Assembly (NCBI RefSeq): GCF_027497215.1
Contig: NZ_CP114904.1
Span: 1 to 64,000 of the forward strand
Direction of reading: 5' to 3'
From: Micromonospora sp. WMMD812
GTDB taxonomy: Bacteria; Actinomycetota; Actinomycetes; Mycobacteriales; Micromonosporaceae
DNA: 64,000 bases
Part shown: positions 52,398 through 59,530 of the stretch, one piece after another
How the letters are laid out: the number at the start of each line of letters is the position of its first letter
Position numbering within the stretch: the first letter of the stretch is position 1
Notes under the pieces: generated by a model
Told to the model about the DNA's origin: nothing
The model's database searches: none
The model's input: only the letters and a program-made list of their open reading frames with translations
Translations under genes and position numbers: made by a program

Positions 52398-52952
52398 TCA
52401 GCCGACCCGTCCGCGCACCGAGGGCCGGCGGCCGTCGAGGGCGACGACGAGATCCTCCCGAGCCCTGGCCACCCGGGAACGGATCGTGCCGACCGGGCAG
52501 CCGCACACCTCCGCCGCCTCGGCGTACGAGAGGCCGACGATCTGCGTGGCGACGAACGCCTCCCGCCGATCGGCGTCGATCGTCAGCAGGACGGCCTCCA
52601 GCGCGACCACACCGTCGAACCCGCTTCCCGCGTCCGCCGGGTCGTGGCGCTCGGACAGGGGAACGGTTCGCGGGCGCGACGTGGTGGCCCGGATGTGGTC
52701 GACCACCACCCGCCGCGCGATGCCGAGCAGCCACGTCCGGGCCGACGCGCGCGCGGCGAACGTCGGCAACGACCGCACCGCCCGCAGGTAGGTCTCCTGA
52801 GTGAGATCGTCGGCCTCACCCGGACTCGACAGGTGACCGACGAACCGCCACACCTGACGCTGGGTGGCCTGGATGAAGCGGGTGGCGGCCTCCCGGTCGC
52901 CACGACCCGCAGCGAGCGCCCACGCCGTCACCGCGGCATCGTCGTCCCTCAC
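52398..52952 (-). CDS. SigC-like ECF sigma factor (second paralogue)
   Basis: The 184-residue sigma factor has region 2 (QVWRFVGHLSSPGEADDLTQ and ETYLRAVRSLPTF, ARTWLLGIARRVVVDHI) and region 4 (IVGLSYAEAAEVCGCPVGTI). The resemblance to mycobacterial SigC is strong, and it is a paralogue of the sigma factor at 7399-7935. GTG 52952 is chosen because the ECF-type promoter at 53006-53035 would start transcription downstream of the other candidate, GTG 53003. The promoter suggests autoregulation or control by the paralogue. Convergent ycnI supports a copper role, as proposed for SigC in mycobacteria. Confidence 0.87.
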   Translation of the reverse strand: MRDDDAAVTAWALAAGRGDREAATRFIQATQRQVWRFVGHLSSPGEADDLTQETYLRAVRSLPTFAARASARTWLLGIARRVVVDHIRATTSRPRTVPLSERHDPADAGSGFDGVVALEAVLLTIDADRREAFVATQIVGLSYAEAAEVCGCPVGTIRSRVARAREDLVVALDGRRPSVRGRVG

Positions 52953-53005
52953 CCGCCGCCCCCGCTCGACCGTCGCGGGCGGCGCAATGATCGCTGCATG
53001 CACCA

Positions 53006-53035
53006 GTAGTCGTGCCGGGAGTCCCGAAAGTTCCC
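53006..53035 (-). promoter_or_regulatory. Candidate ECF promoter, second SigC-like gene
   Basis: GGGAAC (53035-53030), a 17-nt spacer and CGACTAC (53012-53006) are identical in layout to the anti-sigma-like and PepSY promoters. The position argues for a start codon downstream of 53003. Confidence 0.65.
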
Positions 53036-53045
53036 CGCCGGTTGG

Positions 53046-53390
53046 TCAGCCGGTCGGGGCGCGCATGCGCCACGCGTCGGTGACGAGTTCCGTCAGGCGC
53101 TCGACGTCGACCTGCGCCAACCGCAGCATGACCAGCGGCAGCCCGTCGTACGCGGGCGTGGTGAAGAAGACGTCGGGCTCGCCGAGGAGCAACGCCTGCT
53201 TCTCCGCCTCGTCGCCGACGTAGAGCACCGCGATGTCGGTGCGGATGACGGGTTTCGCGCCGGGTCTGCGTTCGGGATAGGACCAGACGAAACCCTTGTC
53301 GGCGACGCGGAAGTCGAAGCCCTCGCTGTCGATCTCGACCACCTGGGGCAGCGCGAGCGCCAGCCGACGGACATCGTCGGCGTCAGCCAT
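53046..53390 (-). CDS. MmcQ/YjbR-family protein
   Basis: The 114-residue protein is a stand-alone YjbR (MmcQ) fold: MADADDVRRLALALPQVVEI, DKGFVWSYPERRPG and DGLPLVMLRLAQVDVERLTE. Such proteins have a double-wing DNA-binding-like fold, but the function is unproven. ATG 53390 has GGGAGC about 9 nt upstream. It stands 11 bp beyond the sigma-factor promoter on the same strand and could read through into it. Confidence 0.82.
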   Translation of the reverse strand: MADADDVRRLALALPQVVEIDSEGFDFRVADKGFVWSYPERRPGAKPVIRTDIAVLYVGDEAEKQALLLGEPDVFFTTPAYDGLPLVMLRLAQVDVERLTELVTDAWRMRAPTG

Positions 53391-53549
53391 CGAGGTCGCT
53401 CCCGGACACCGCCCCCTGCATCCGTACAGCCTAACCACCGCGCCGCCGCGCCGGCCGCCGGGACTCGGCGACGAGATCATCCGCCCGCCCGACCGGCCAT
53501 CCGCCCGCACCCGCTGGGCCGCCCCAGGTCCTCACCGCCGGCGCTGACG

Positions 53550-54500
53550 TCAGCGGAGCCGGACGACCAGATCGGCGACGTCAGCGAAGACCCGGCCGCC
53601 GGCCGCCGCGGCGGCCGGCGAGATGGTGTCGAGGGTGAGGAATCCGTGCACCATCCCGGGCTCGCAGCGGTGCCTGACCGGAACGTCGGCCGCCGCCAGC
53701 CGGGCCGCGTACGCGTTGCCCTCGTCCCGGAGCGGGTCGTGCTCCGCGGTGACGACGACGGCGGGCGGCAGCCCGCCAAGGTCGGCGGCGAACAGCGGAC
53801 TGACCCCGGCGTCGGCGCGCCGGGAGGGGTCCGGGACCCACTGCTCGGCCCCCCAGGCGACGTCGTCGGTGCTCAGGCCCCAACCCGTGGCCTTCGTCCG
53901 CGCGCTGGGACAGGAGAGCGTCAGATCGGTGTTGGGATACACCAGGATCTGGGCGGCCGGCAGTGGGCCGCCCTCCTCGCGCAGGCGCAGGCAGGCGAGC
54001 GCGGCGAGGTTCCCGCCGGAGCTGTCGCCCATGACGACTGTCGGGCCCCCGACGGCGGCGCTCGAACCCCCACCCGTCACCGCCCAGCGGAGGACGTCCA
54101 CGCAGTCGTCGACGGCGGCCGGCCACGGGTGCTCCGGAGCCCGTCGGAAGTCGACGCTCAGCACGGCCGCACCGGTCTGGACCGCCAGGCGGCGACATGC
54201 TCGGTCGTGCGACTCAAGGTCGCCGATCGTCCACATCCCGCCGTGCAGGAACACCACCAGCGGCTGCGCCGCCGCTGACGGCCGGTAGAGGCGCGTCCCC
54301 ACGGCGGTCGACCCGACCGTCAGATCCTCCACCCGGGCGATCTCAGGGCCTGGCGGGCGTGCGCCGACCCGGAGCCGTTGTGCACGTCGCAGCTCCGCCG
54401 CTCCGGCAGCACGGGCCGGAGGTCCGGGGTCCTGCCGAACGGCCTCGATGAAGGCGGCCAGTTCGGCATCGGCGAGGGAGGAATCGATCGGTTCGGCCAC
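53550..54500 (-). CDS. HSL-family carboxylesterase (alpha/beta hydrolase)
   Basis: The 316-residue hydrolase of the hormone-sensitive lipase family has the oxyanion motif HGGM (86-89), nucleophile Ser160 in GDSSGG, acidic residue in TAEHDPLRDEG and catalytic His in MVHGFL. It likely hydrolyses short-chain esters in the cytoplasm. The family usually has HGGG; the Met in fourth place is a tolerated variant. GTG 54500 is tentative because no clear ribosome-binding site is visible. Confidence 0.87.
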   Translation of the reverse strand: MAEPIDSSLADAELAAFIEAVRQDPGPPARAAGAAELRRAQRLRVGARPPGPEIARVEDLTVGSTAVGTRLYRPSAAAQPLVVFLHGGMWTIGDLESHDRACRRLAVQTGAAVLSVDFRRAPEHPWPAAVDDCVDVLRWAVTGGGSSAAVGGPTVVMGDSSGGNLAALACLRLREEGGPLPAAQILVYPNTDLTLSCPSARTKATGWGLSTDDVAWGAEQWVPDPSRRADAGVSPLFAADLGGLPPAVVVTAEHDPLRDEGNAYAARLAAADVPVRHRCEPGMVHGFLTLDTISPAAAAAGGRVFADVADLVVRLR

Positions 54501-54571
54501 GTGGGCCAGGGTCTCATGATCCCTACCAGGGCCCTCGTTTGGCGGTACGGCAGCAGGGTAGTTGGGTCGTT

Positions 54572-54760
54572 GTGACCACACCTGAGCACAGCCGGCGGCA
54601 GCAGGAGCGCGCGCTCGAGAGCGGCGAGGTGTATCAGGACGCCGAGGGGCGCCGCACCGCGGACCCGGGCGCGGGGGCCGCGCACGCCGACAGCGAGGCC
54701 GACCGCAACGCCGAGCACCTGAGGCGCGGCGAGGTCGGTCCGGGCGTCCCGGAGGAGTAG
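54572..54760 (+). CDS. Small charged hypothetical protein
   Basis: The 62-residue frame reads TTPEHSRRQQERALESGEVY and on to GEVGPGVPEE. It is highly charged with no hydrophobic core, probably disordered or helical. It is divergent from the esterase gene. Codon use is typical of the genome, which supports it as real. GTG 54572 lacks a strong ribosome-binding site. Function unknown. Confidence 0.5.
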   Translation: MTTPEHSRRQQERALESGEVYQDAEGRRTADPGAGAAHADSEADRNAEHLRRGEVGPGVPEE

Positions 54761-54849
54761 CCGGCGGGTGCCGCGGCGGCCCCCGCTGCGCGGCCGAGTA
54801 CGTGTACCAGCACGACGCGGACCGACCCGACCAGCGGCCAGGCCACCTC

Positions 54850-55554
54850 CTACGGCGTCGCGGCTCGCGCGGCGGCGACGATCCGCCCACGCTCGGACTC
54901 CGGAAAGCGGTCGAGCATGGCGCGCACCTCCTCGGCGCTCACGTTGGCGCCGAACAGCTCGCTGCCCGGCTCCAGCCGTACGGCCTCGGCGAGCGGGCCG
55001 GCAACGACCGGGTCGAAGCCGAGCGCGTCCACGAGGGCGGCGACCGCGGCCACGTCGGCGGGATCGTCTCCCGCGATCGCGATGGCCTTGCGGCCGGCCG
55101 TTCCGGTCGGCCGCGCCTCGTCCTCGAGATCGTGGTACCCCATGTGGTTGAACGCCTTGACGACGCGGGAGCCGGGCAGGAACGCCTGGATCGTCTCGCT
55201 CGACGAGGTTCGCGGGTCGGTGAGGTCGTCGCGGATGCCGTCGATCTCCCACCAGTAGTTCATGGCGTCGACGACGAGCTTGCCGCGCAACGCCTCGGCC
55301 GGGATGCCGCGGTACTTGCCCAGCGGTAGGGCGAGGATGACGACGTCGGCGCCGGCCACGGCGTCGGCGGCGCTGGTGGCGACCGCTCCGGGTGTGAGCA
55401 CCTCGACGGTGAGGGCGATCTTCGCCGGGTCGCCGGAGCCGGCGACGAGCACCCGATAGCCGGCGGCGAGAGCGAGCCGGGCGAGCACCGTACCGACCTT
55501 GCCGGCGCCGAGGACACCGAGGGTCTGCGGCCCGTTCAGGGCGCTGTCGTTCAT
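54850..55554 (-). CDS. NADPH-dependent F420 reductase-like protein
   Basis: The 234-residue Rossmann protein has [20 protein letters not shown], the dinucleotide-binding loop. [28 protein letters not shown] and [20 protein letters not shown] are as in F420:NADP oxidoreductase homologues. It could supply reduced F420 to the adjacent luciferase-like enzymes. ATG 55554 follows GGAAGGAAG. It is 36 bp downstream of the first luciferase-like gene, so the three genes form one operon. Confidence 0.85.
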   Translation of the reverse strand: MNDSALNGPQTLGVLGAGKVGTVLARLALAAGYRVLVAGSGDPAKIALTVEVLTPGAVATSAADAVAGADVVILALPLGKYRGIPAEALRGKLVVDAMNYWWEIDGIRDDLTDPRTSSSETIQAFLPGSRVVKAFNHMGYHDLEDEARPTGTAGRKAIAIAGDDPADVAAVAALVDALGFDPVVAGPLAEAVRLEPGSELFGANVSAEEVRAMLDRFPESERGRIVAAARAATP

Positions 55555-55590
55555 GTCTTCCTTCCAGGTGCCGATGCGGCGTGGGTCCGG

Positions 55591-56622
55591 TCAGCCGGCC
55601 AGGATGTCACGGACCATGGGGATCACCTTGGTGCCGTACAGCTCCACAGCACGCATCCGGGCGCTCACCGGCTGCGCCCCGGCGGTGTAGATGAGGTCGA
55701 ACCGGCCGACGCCGAGACTGCGGATCGCGCGGGCCATCCGGCGGGCCACGGTCTCCGGCGAGCCGATGTAGAGGGAACCGCGCTCCACCTCGGAGTCGAA
55801 CTCCGCGCGACGGATCGGCGGCCAGCCCCGCAGCGCCCCGATCCGGTCCCGCATGACCCGGTAGTACGGCCAGAACACCTCCTTCGCCTCCTCGTCGGTG
55901 TCGGCGACGAAGCCCGGCGAGTGCATCCCGACCGGGTGCGCCGTCGTGCCGAGCTGGTCGGCCGCCCGCCGGTAGAGGTCGATGTACGGCGCGAAGCGGT
56001 CGGGGGCGCCGCCGATGATGGCGAGCATGAGCGGGAGGCCGTAGCGGGCGGTGCGCACGACCGACTGCGGCGAGCCACCGACACCGACCCAGGTGGTGAG
56101 GCGCCCCGACTCGGTCTTGGGAAAGACGTCGGCATCCTTGAGCGGGGCGCGCAGCGTGCCGCTCCAGGTGACCGGCTCCTCGTCCAGCAGCTTCACGAAC
56201 AGCTCGATCTTCTCCTCGAACAGCGTGTCGTAGTCCGCCAGGTCGTAGCCGAACAGCGGGAAGGACTCGGTGAACGAGCCGCGCCCGAGGATGACCTCGG
56301 CCCGCCCGTGGGACAGCGCGTCCACCGTGGCGAAGCGCTGGAACACCCGGACCGGGTCGTCGGAGCTCAGCACCGTCACCCCGGAGGCCAGCCGGATGCG
56401 CGACGTGCGGGAGGCGATCCCGGCCAGCACGGTCTCCGGCGTCGAGATCGAGTATTCCGGCCGATGGTGCTCGCCGAGGGCGATGACGTCGACGCCGAGC
56501 TGGTCGGCCAGCACCGCCTCGTCGACGACCTGCCGGATCGACGCGGCGTGCGACAGCGGCTTGCCGGAGTCGTCCTCCGGCACGTCGCCGAAGGTGTCGA
56601 GGCCGAACGTGAGATCAGACAT
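55591..56622 (-). CDS. LLM-class flavin/F420-dependent oxidoreductase, first copy
   Basis: The 343-residue protein is a bacterial luciferase-like monooxygenase. It has GLDTFGDVPEDD at the N-terminus, VDVIALGEHHRPEYSISTPE, VTVLSSDDPVRVFQRFATVD, FPLFGYDLADYDTLFEEKIE and the phosphate-binding WVGVGGSPQSVVRTARYG. Such enzymes use FMN or F420; the substrate is unknown. The start overlaps the stop of the second copy by 8 bp. Identity to that copy is extensive along the whole length, so they arose by tandem duplication. Confidence 0.87.
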   Translation of the reverse strand: MSDLTFGLDTFGDVPEDDSGKPLSHAASIRQVVDEAVLADQLGVDVIALGEHHRPEYSISTPETVLAGIASRTSRIRLASGVTVLSSDDPVRVFQRFATVDALSHGRAEVILGRGSFTESFPLFGYDLADYDTLFEEKIELFVKLLDEEPVTWSGTLRAPLKDADVFPKTESGRLTTWVGVGGSPQSVVRTARYGLPLMLAIIGGAPDRFAPYIDLYRRAADQLGTTAHPVGMHSPGFVADTDEEAKEVFWPYYRVMRDRIGALRGWPPIRRAEFDSEVERGSLYIGSPETVARRMARAIRSLGVGRFDLIYTAGAQPVSARMRAVELYGTKVIPMVRDILAG

Positions 56623-57664
56623 GGGTGGGCTCCTTCGCCAGCAGCTCCCGGACCCGCGGCGCGACCTCGCTGCCGAGCAGCTCGATGGTGCGCGCGCGTG
56701 CCTCGCGAGGCAGGTGCATGATGTCGTACTTGAGGTCGAAACGGCTCAGGCGCAGGTCACGCGCCACCGTGGCGATCTTGCAGGCGACCGTCTCGGGTGA
56801 CCCGACGAACAGCGCTCCGTGGTCGATTTCGGCCGTGTAGCGCGCCCGGTCCGGTTTGTAGAAGCCGCGTTCCTCGGCGAGTCGCGCCACGACCGGCTGC
56901 CAGTACCGCCACCACGTCTCCACCGCCTCCTGGTCAGTGTCCGCCACGAGGCCGAGCGAGTGTTGCCCGATCGGCTGCGCGGTATGCCCGAACTGCTCGA
57001 GCGCCTGGTGGTAGAGCTCCACGTGACCGGCGAACCGCTGCGGCCGACCGCCGATGATCGCGAGCATGAGCGGAAGCCCGTAGCGGGCGGCGCGGATCAC
57101 CGAGTTCGGGCTTCCGCCGACGCCGATCCATGTCGGGATGCCACCCGGCCGCATCCGCGGGTGCAGCCGCTGCCGGACCAGGGGATGGCGTACGGTTCCC
57201 GACCAGGTCACCGATTCCTCCCGCTGGAGCCGGACGAACAGGTCGAGCTTCTCCTCGAACAGCCGCTCGTAGTCCGCCAGGTCGTACCCGAACAGCGGGA
57301 ACGACTCGGTCGCCGACGCCCGTCCGAGCACCAGCTGGGCGCGGCCGTTCGACACCGCGTCGAGGGTCGCGAACTCGTGGTAGAGCCGTACCGGATCGTT
57401 CGTGCTGAGCACCGTGACCGAGGTGCCGAGGCGGATCCGCTCCGTCGCCGTCGCGGCCGCCGCGAGCAGCACGGGCGTCGCCGAGTCGTTGTGGCCCTCC
57501 CGGTAGTGCTCACCCAGGCTGAACACGTCGAGTCCGACCGACTCCGCGAGCCGCGCCTCGTCGACGAGAAGCCGCAGGGTTTCGGCGTCGCTCAGGACGC
57601 GGTCGCCGTCGGTGGCCACCTCCCCGAACGAGTTGAGCCCGAGTTCGAAACGCTCGGTTGTCAT
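56615..57664 (-). CDS. LLM-class flavin/F420-dependent oxidoreductase, second copy
   Basis: The 349-residue paralogue of the adjacent enzyme shares LDVFSLGEHYREGHNDSATP, TNDPVRLYHEFATLDAVSNG, FPLFGYDLADYERLFEEKLD and WIGVGGSPNSVIRAARYG. ATG 57664 has GAGGAGG 8 nt upstream. It is the first gene of the operon and faces a divergent MarR gene across a region with two identical 12-bp palindromes. Co-regulation by MarR is therefore likely, perhaps for detoxification of a small aromatic or antibiotic; this is inference. Confidence 0.87.
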   Translation of the reverse strand: MTTERFELGLNSFGEVATDGDRVLSDAETLRLLVDEARLAESVGLDVFSLGEHYREGHNDSATPVLLAAAATATERIRLGTSVTVLSTNDPVRLYHEFATLDAVSNGRAQLVLGRASATESFPLFGYDLADYERLFEEKLDLFVRLQREESVTWSGTVRHPLVRQRLHPRMRPGGIPTWIGVGGSPNSVIRAARYGLPLMLAIIGGRPQRFAGHVELYHQALEQFGHTAQPIGQHSLGLVADTDQEAVETWWRYWQPVVARLAEERGFYKPDRARYTAEIDHGALFVGSPETVACKIATVARDLRLSRFDLKYDIMHLPREARARTIELLGSEVAPRVRELLAKEPTHV

Positions 57665-57723
57665 CGTCTTCCTCCTCACACTCGGTCCCTGTGGGCCCCT
57701 CGCCGGCAGGGAGCCGTCGACGA

Positions 57724-57735
57724 TTGACATGTCAA
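57724..57735. promoter_or_regulatory. MarR operator, first palindrome
   Basis: TTGACATGTCAA is a perfect 12-bp palindrome 53 bp before the marR start. Its TTGACA half may double as the marR -35 hexamer, with TGTAAT (57746-57751) as -10 after 16 nt. Confidence 0.7.
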
Positions 57736-57749
57736 CACGGTAGCTTGTA

Positions 57750-57763
57750 ATTGACATGTCAAT
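57750..57763. promoter_or_regulatory. MarR operator, second palindrome
   Basis: ATTGACATGTCAAT is a perfect 14-bp palindrome containing the same 12-mer as 57724-57735. The centres are 27 bp apart. It overlaps the predicted marR -10/start region, so bound MarR would block its own promoter and probably the divergent operon. Confidence 0.7.
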
Positions 57764-57776
57764 CCAGGAGGGGCCG

Positions 57777-58265
57777 ATGACGAAGGACACACCGCGGCCG
57801 AGAGGACGCCAGCTGCCGACCGCGGAGGAGCTACGGATCTGGCGCGACTTCATCGAGACGACGGACGTGCTCCGGTCCCGGATCGCGTCCCGCCTCCAGA
57901 GCGACTCCGCGCTCTCGCCCGGCGACTACGCCGTCCTGCTCGCCCTCAGCGAGGCGCAGGAGCGGCGGCTGCGCTCCTCCGAACTCGCGACACACATCGG
58001 CTGGGAGCGCAGCCGGCTCTCCCATCACCTGGGGCGGATGGAGCGGCGGGGGCTCATCCGCCGGCAGGAGTGCGCGACCGATCCCCGGGGCGCCGAGATC
58101 CTGCTCACGCCGACCGGGGCCGAGGCCTTCCAGCGGTCCACCGTTCCGCACCTGCGCGCCATCCGCGAGCTCTTCGTCGACGCGCTCACGCCGGATCAAC
58201 TCCTCGCGGCGGGCGAGATCGCGGCGGCGCTCGGCGCGCACCTCGGCCGGCGCCGGGAGGAATGA
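57777..58265 (+). CDS. MarR-family transcriptional regulator
   Basis: The 162-residue winged-helix protein has the MarR core: SALSPGDYAVLLALSEAQ, LRSSELATHIGWERSRLSHH, LGRMERRGLIRRQECATDPR and the wing GAEILLTPTGAEAF, plus terminal dimerisation helices. ATG 57777 follows AGGAGGGG with 4-nt spacing; the ATG at 57756 lies inside the operator and is unlikely. It probably represses itself and the LLM/F420-reductase operon through the two palindromes. Confidence 0.9.
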   Translation: MTKDTPRPRGRQLPTAEELRIWRDFIETTDVLRSRIASRLQSDSALSPGDYAVLLALSEAQERRLRSSELATHIGWERSRLSHHLGRMERRGLIRRQECATDPRGAEILLTPTGAEAFQRSTVPHLRAIRELFVDALTPDQLLAAGEIAAALGAHLGRRREE

Positions 58266-58393
58266 TCCCCGGGCGCCCGGGAGCGACCGGCCCGAGCTAA
58301 TAGTAAAGATTGTGAACAGAAGGTGTTACAGTCACTCCTGTCGATGTGCTGCCGAGCCATCGGCGCGTGCCATCCCCCGGAAGGAGTGATCAG

Positions 58394-59470
58394 ATGTCGA
58401 GACTGCGAGCCCTGGTCGCGCTGGCGGCACTAGCTGTCGCCGGCGGACTGGTGGCGGTCCTCCCGTCGACCCCGGCCTCGGCTGCGGCGTGCGCGGCAGC
58501 GTGGCAATCCTCAGCCGTCTACTGGGGAGGCGACCAGGCCTCCCACAACGGCCGCAACTACCAGGCGAAGTGGTGGACCCAGAACGAGGCGCCGCCGGGC
58601 ACCACCGGCGTCTGGCAGGATCTCGGCGCGTGCGGAGGTGGAACGACGCCGCCGCCCACGGGCGGCTGCAACCACCCGAACTGGGTCGCCGGCACCTGGT
58701 ACCCCGCCGGCAGCATCGTGCGGTACACCAACGGCCTGTACTACGTCGCCGAGCACGACAACCCGGGCTACGACCCGATCATCAGCACCTGGTACTGGGA
58801 GCCGTACACCTGTAGCGGCACGCCGCCCACCACCCCGCCGCCCGGCCCCGGCGGCTTCGTGGTCACCGAGGCCCAGTTCAACCAGATGTTCCCGAGCCGC
58901 AATTCCTTCTACACGTACTCCGGACTGGTCGCCGCCCTCAGCGCGTACCCGGCCTTCACCAAGACCGGCAGCGCCACCGTCCAGCGCCAGGAAGCCGCGG
59001 CCTTCCTGGCTAACGTGCACCACGAGACCGGCGGGCTCGTCCACATCGTGGAGCAGAACCAGGCGAACTACCCGCACTACTGCGACCCCGGCCAGCCCTA
59101 CGGCTGCCCCGCCGGGCAGGCCGCCTACTACGGGCGTGGGCCGATCCAGCTGAGCTGGAACTTCAACTACAACGCCGCCGGAAACGCCCTCGGGCTGCCG
59201 CTGCTGACCAACCCGTGGCTCGTGCAGAACGATGCCGCGGTGGCCTGGAAGACGGCCATCTGGTACTGGATGACCCAGAACGGGCCGGGCACCATGACCG
59301 CCCACAACGCGATGGTCAACGGCGCCGGGTTCGGCGAGACCATCCGCAGCATCAACGGCTCGATCGAGTGCAACGGCGGTAACCCCGCCCAGGTGCAAAG
59401 CCGCGTCACCAAGTACCAGCAGTTCGTCGGCGTCCTCGGCGTGCCGGCCGGGGCGAACCTCTACTGCTGA
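58394..59470 (+). CDS. Secreted GH19 chitinase with two CBM5/12-type modules
   Basis: The 358-residue precursor has a signal peptide ending ASAAACA (about residue 31). The first chitin-binding module spans about 32-80 (AAWQSSAVYWGGDQASHNGR) and a second, differing one about 91-140 (WVAGTWYPAGSIVRYTNGLY). Linkers rich in Pro/Thr/Gly precede the GH19 domain at about 153-358. Glu211 (HHETGGL) and Glu220 (VEQNQ) match the catalytic acid and base with 9-residue spacing as in bacterial GH19 enzymes; YYGRGPIQLSWNFNYNAAG lines the cleft. AAGGAG precedes ATG 58394 by 7 nt. A terminator follows. Confidence 0.93.
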   Translation: MSRLRALVALAALAVAGGLVAVLPSTPASAAACAAAWQSSAVYWGGDQASHNGRNYQAKWWTQNEAPPGTTGVWQDLGACGGGTTPPPTGGCNHPNWVAGTWYPAGSIVRYTNGLYYVAEHDNPGYDPIISTWYWEPYTCSGTPPTTPPPGPGGFVVTEAQFNQMFPSRNSFYTYSGLVAALSAYPAFTKTGSATVQRQEAAAFLANVHHETGGLVHIVEQNQANYPHYCDPGQPYGCPAGQAAYYGRGPIQLSWNFNYNAAGNALGLPLLTNPWLVQNDAAVAWKTAIWYWMTQNGPGTMTAHNAMVNGAGFGETIRSINGSIECNGGNPAQVQSRVTKYQQFVGVLGVPAGANLYC

Positions 59471-59476
59471 CCCGGA

Positions 59477-59518
59477 GCCGGGCCTCGTCGCCGCCGATCG
59501 AGGGCGACGAGGCCCGGC
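59477..59518 (+). terminator. Hairpin after the chitinase gene
   Basis: GCCGGGCCTCGTCGCC and GGCGACGAGGCCCGGC pair perfectly over 16 bp around a 10-nt loop. It lies 7 bp past the chitinase stop and 13 bp before the convergent protease stop, so it can serve both. Confidence 0.75.
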
Positions 59519-59530
59519 ATCCGGACCGGG

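Noticed and set aside
53001..53003. GTG 53003 as start of the second SigC-like sigma factor
   Set aside because: It lies only 2 bp past the CGACTAC half of the candidate promoter, so transcription would begin downstream of it; GTG 52952 gives a length matching the paralogue.
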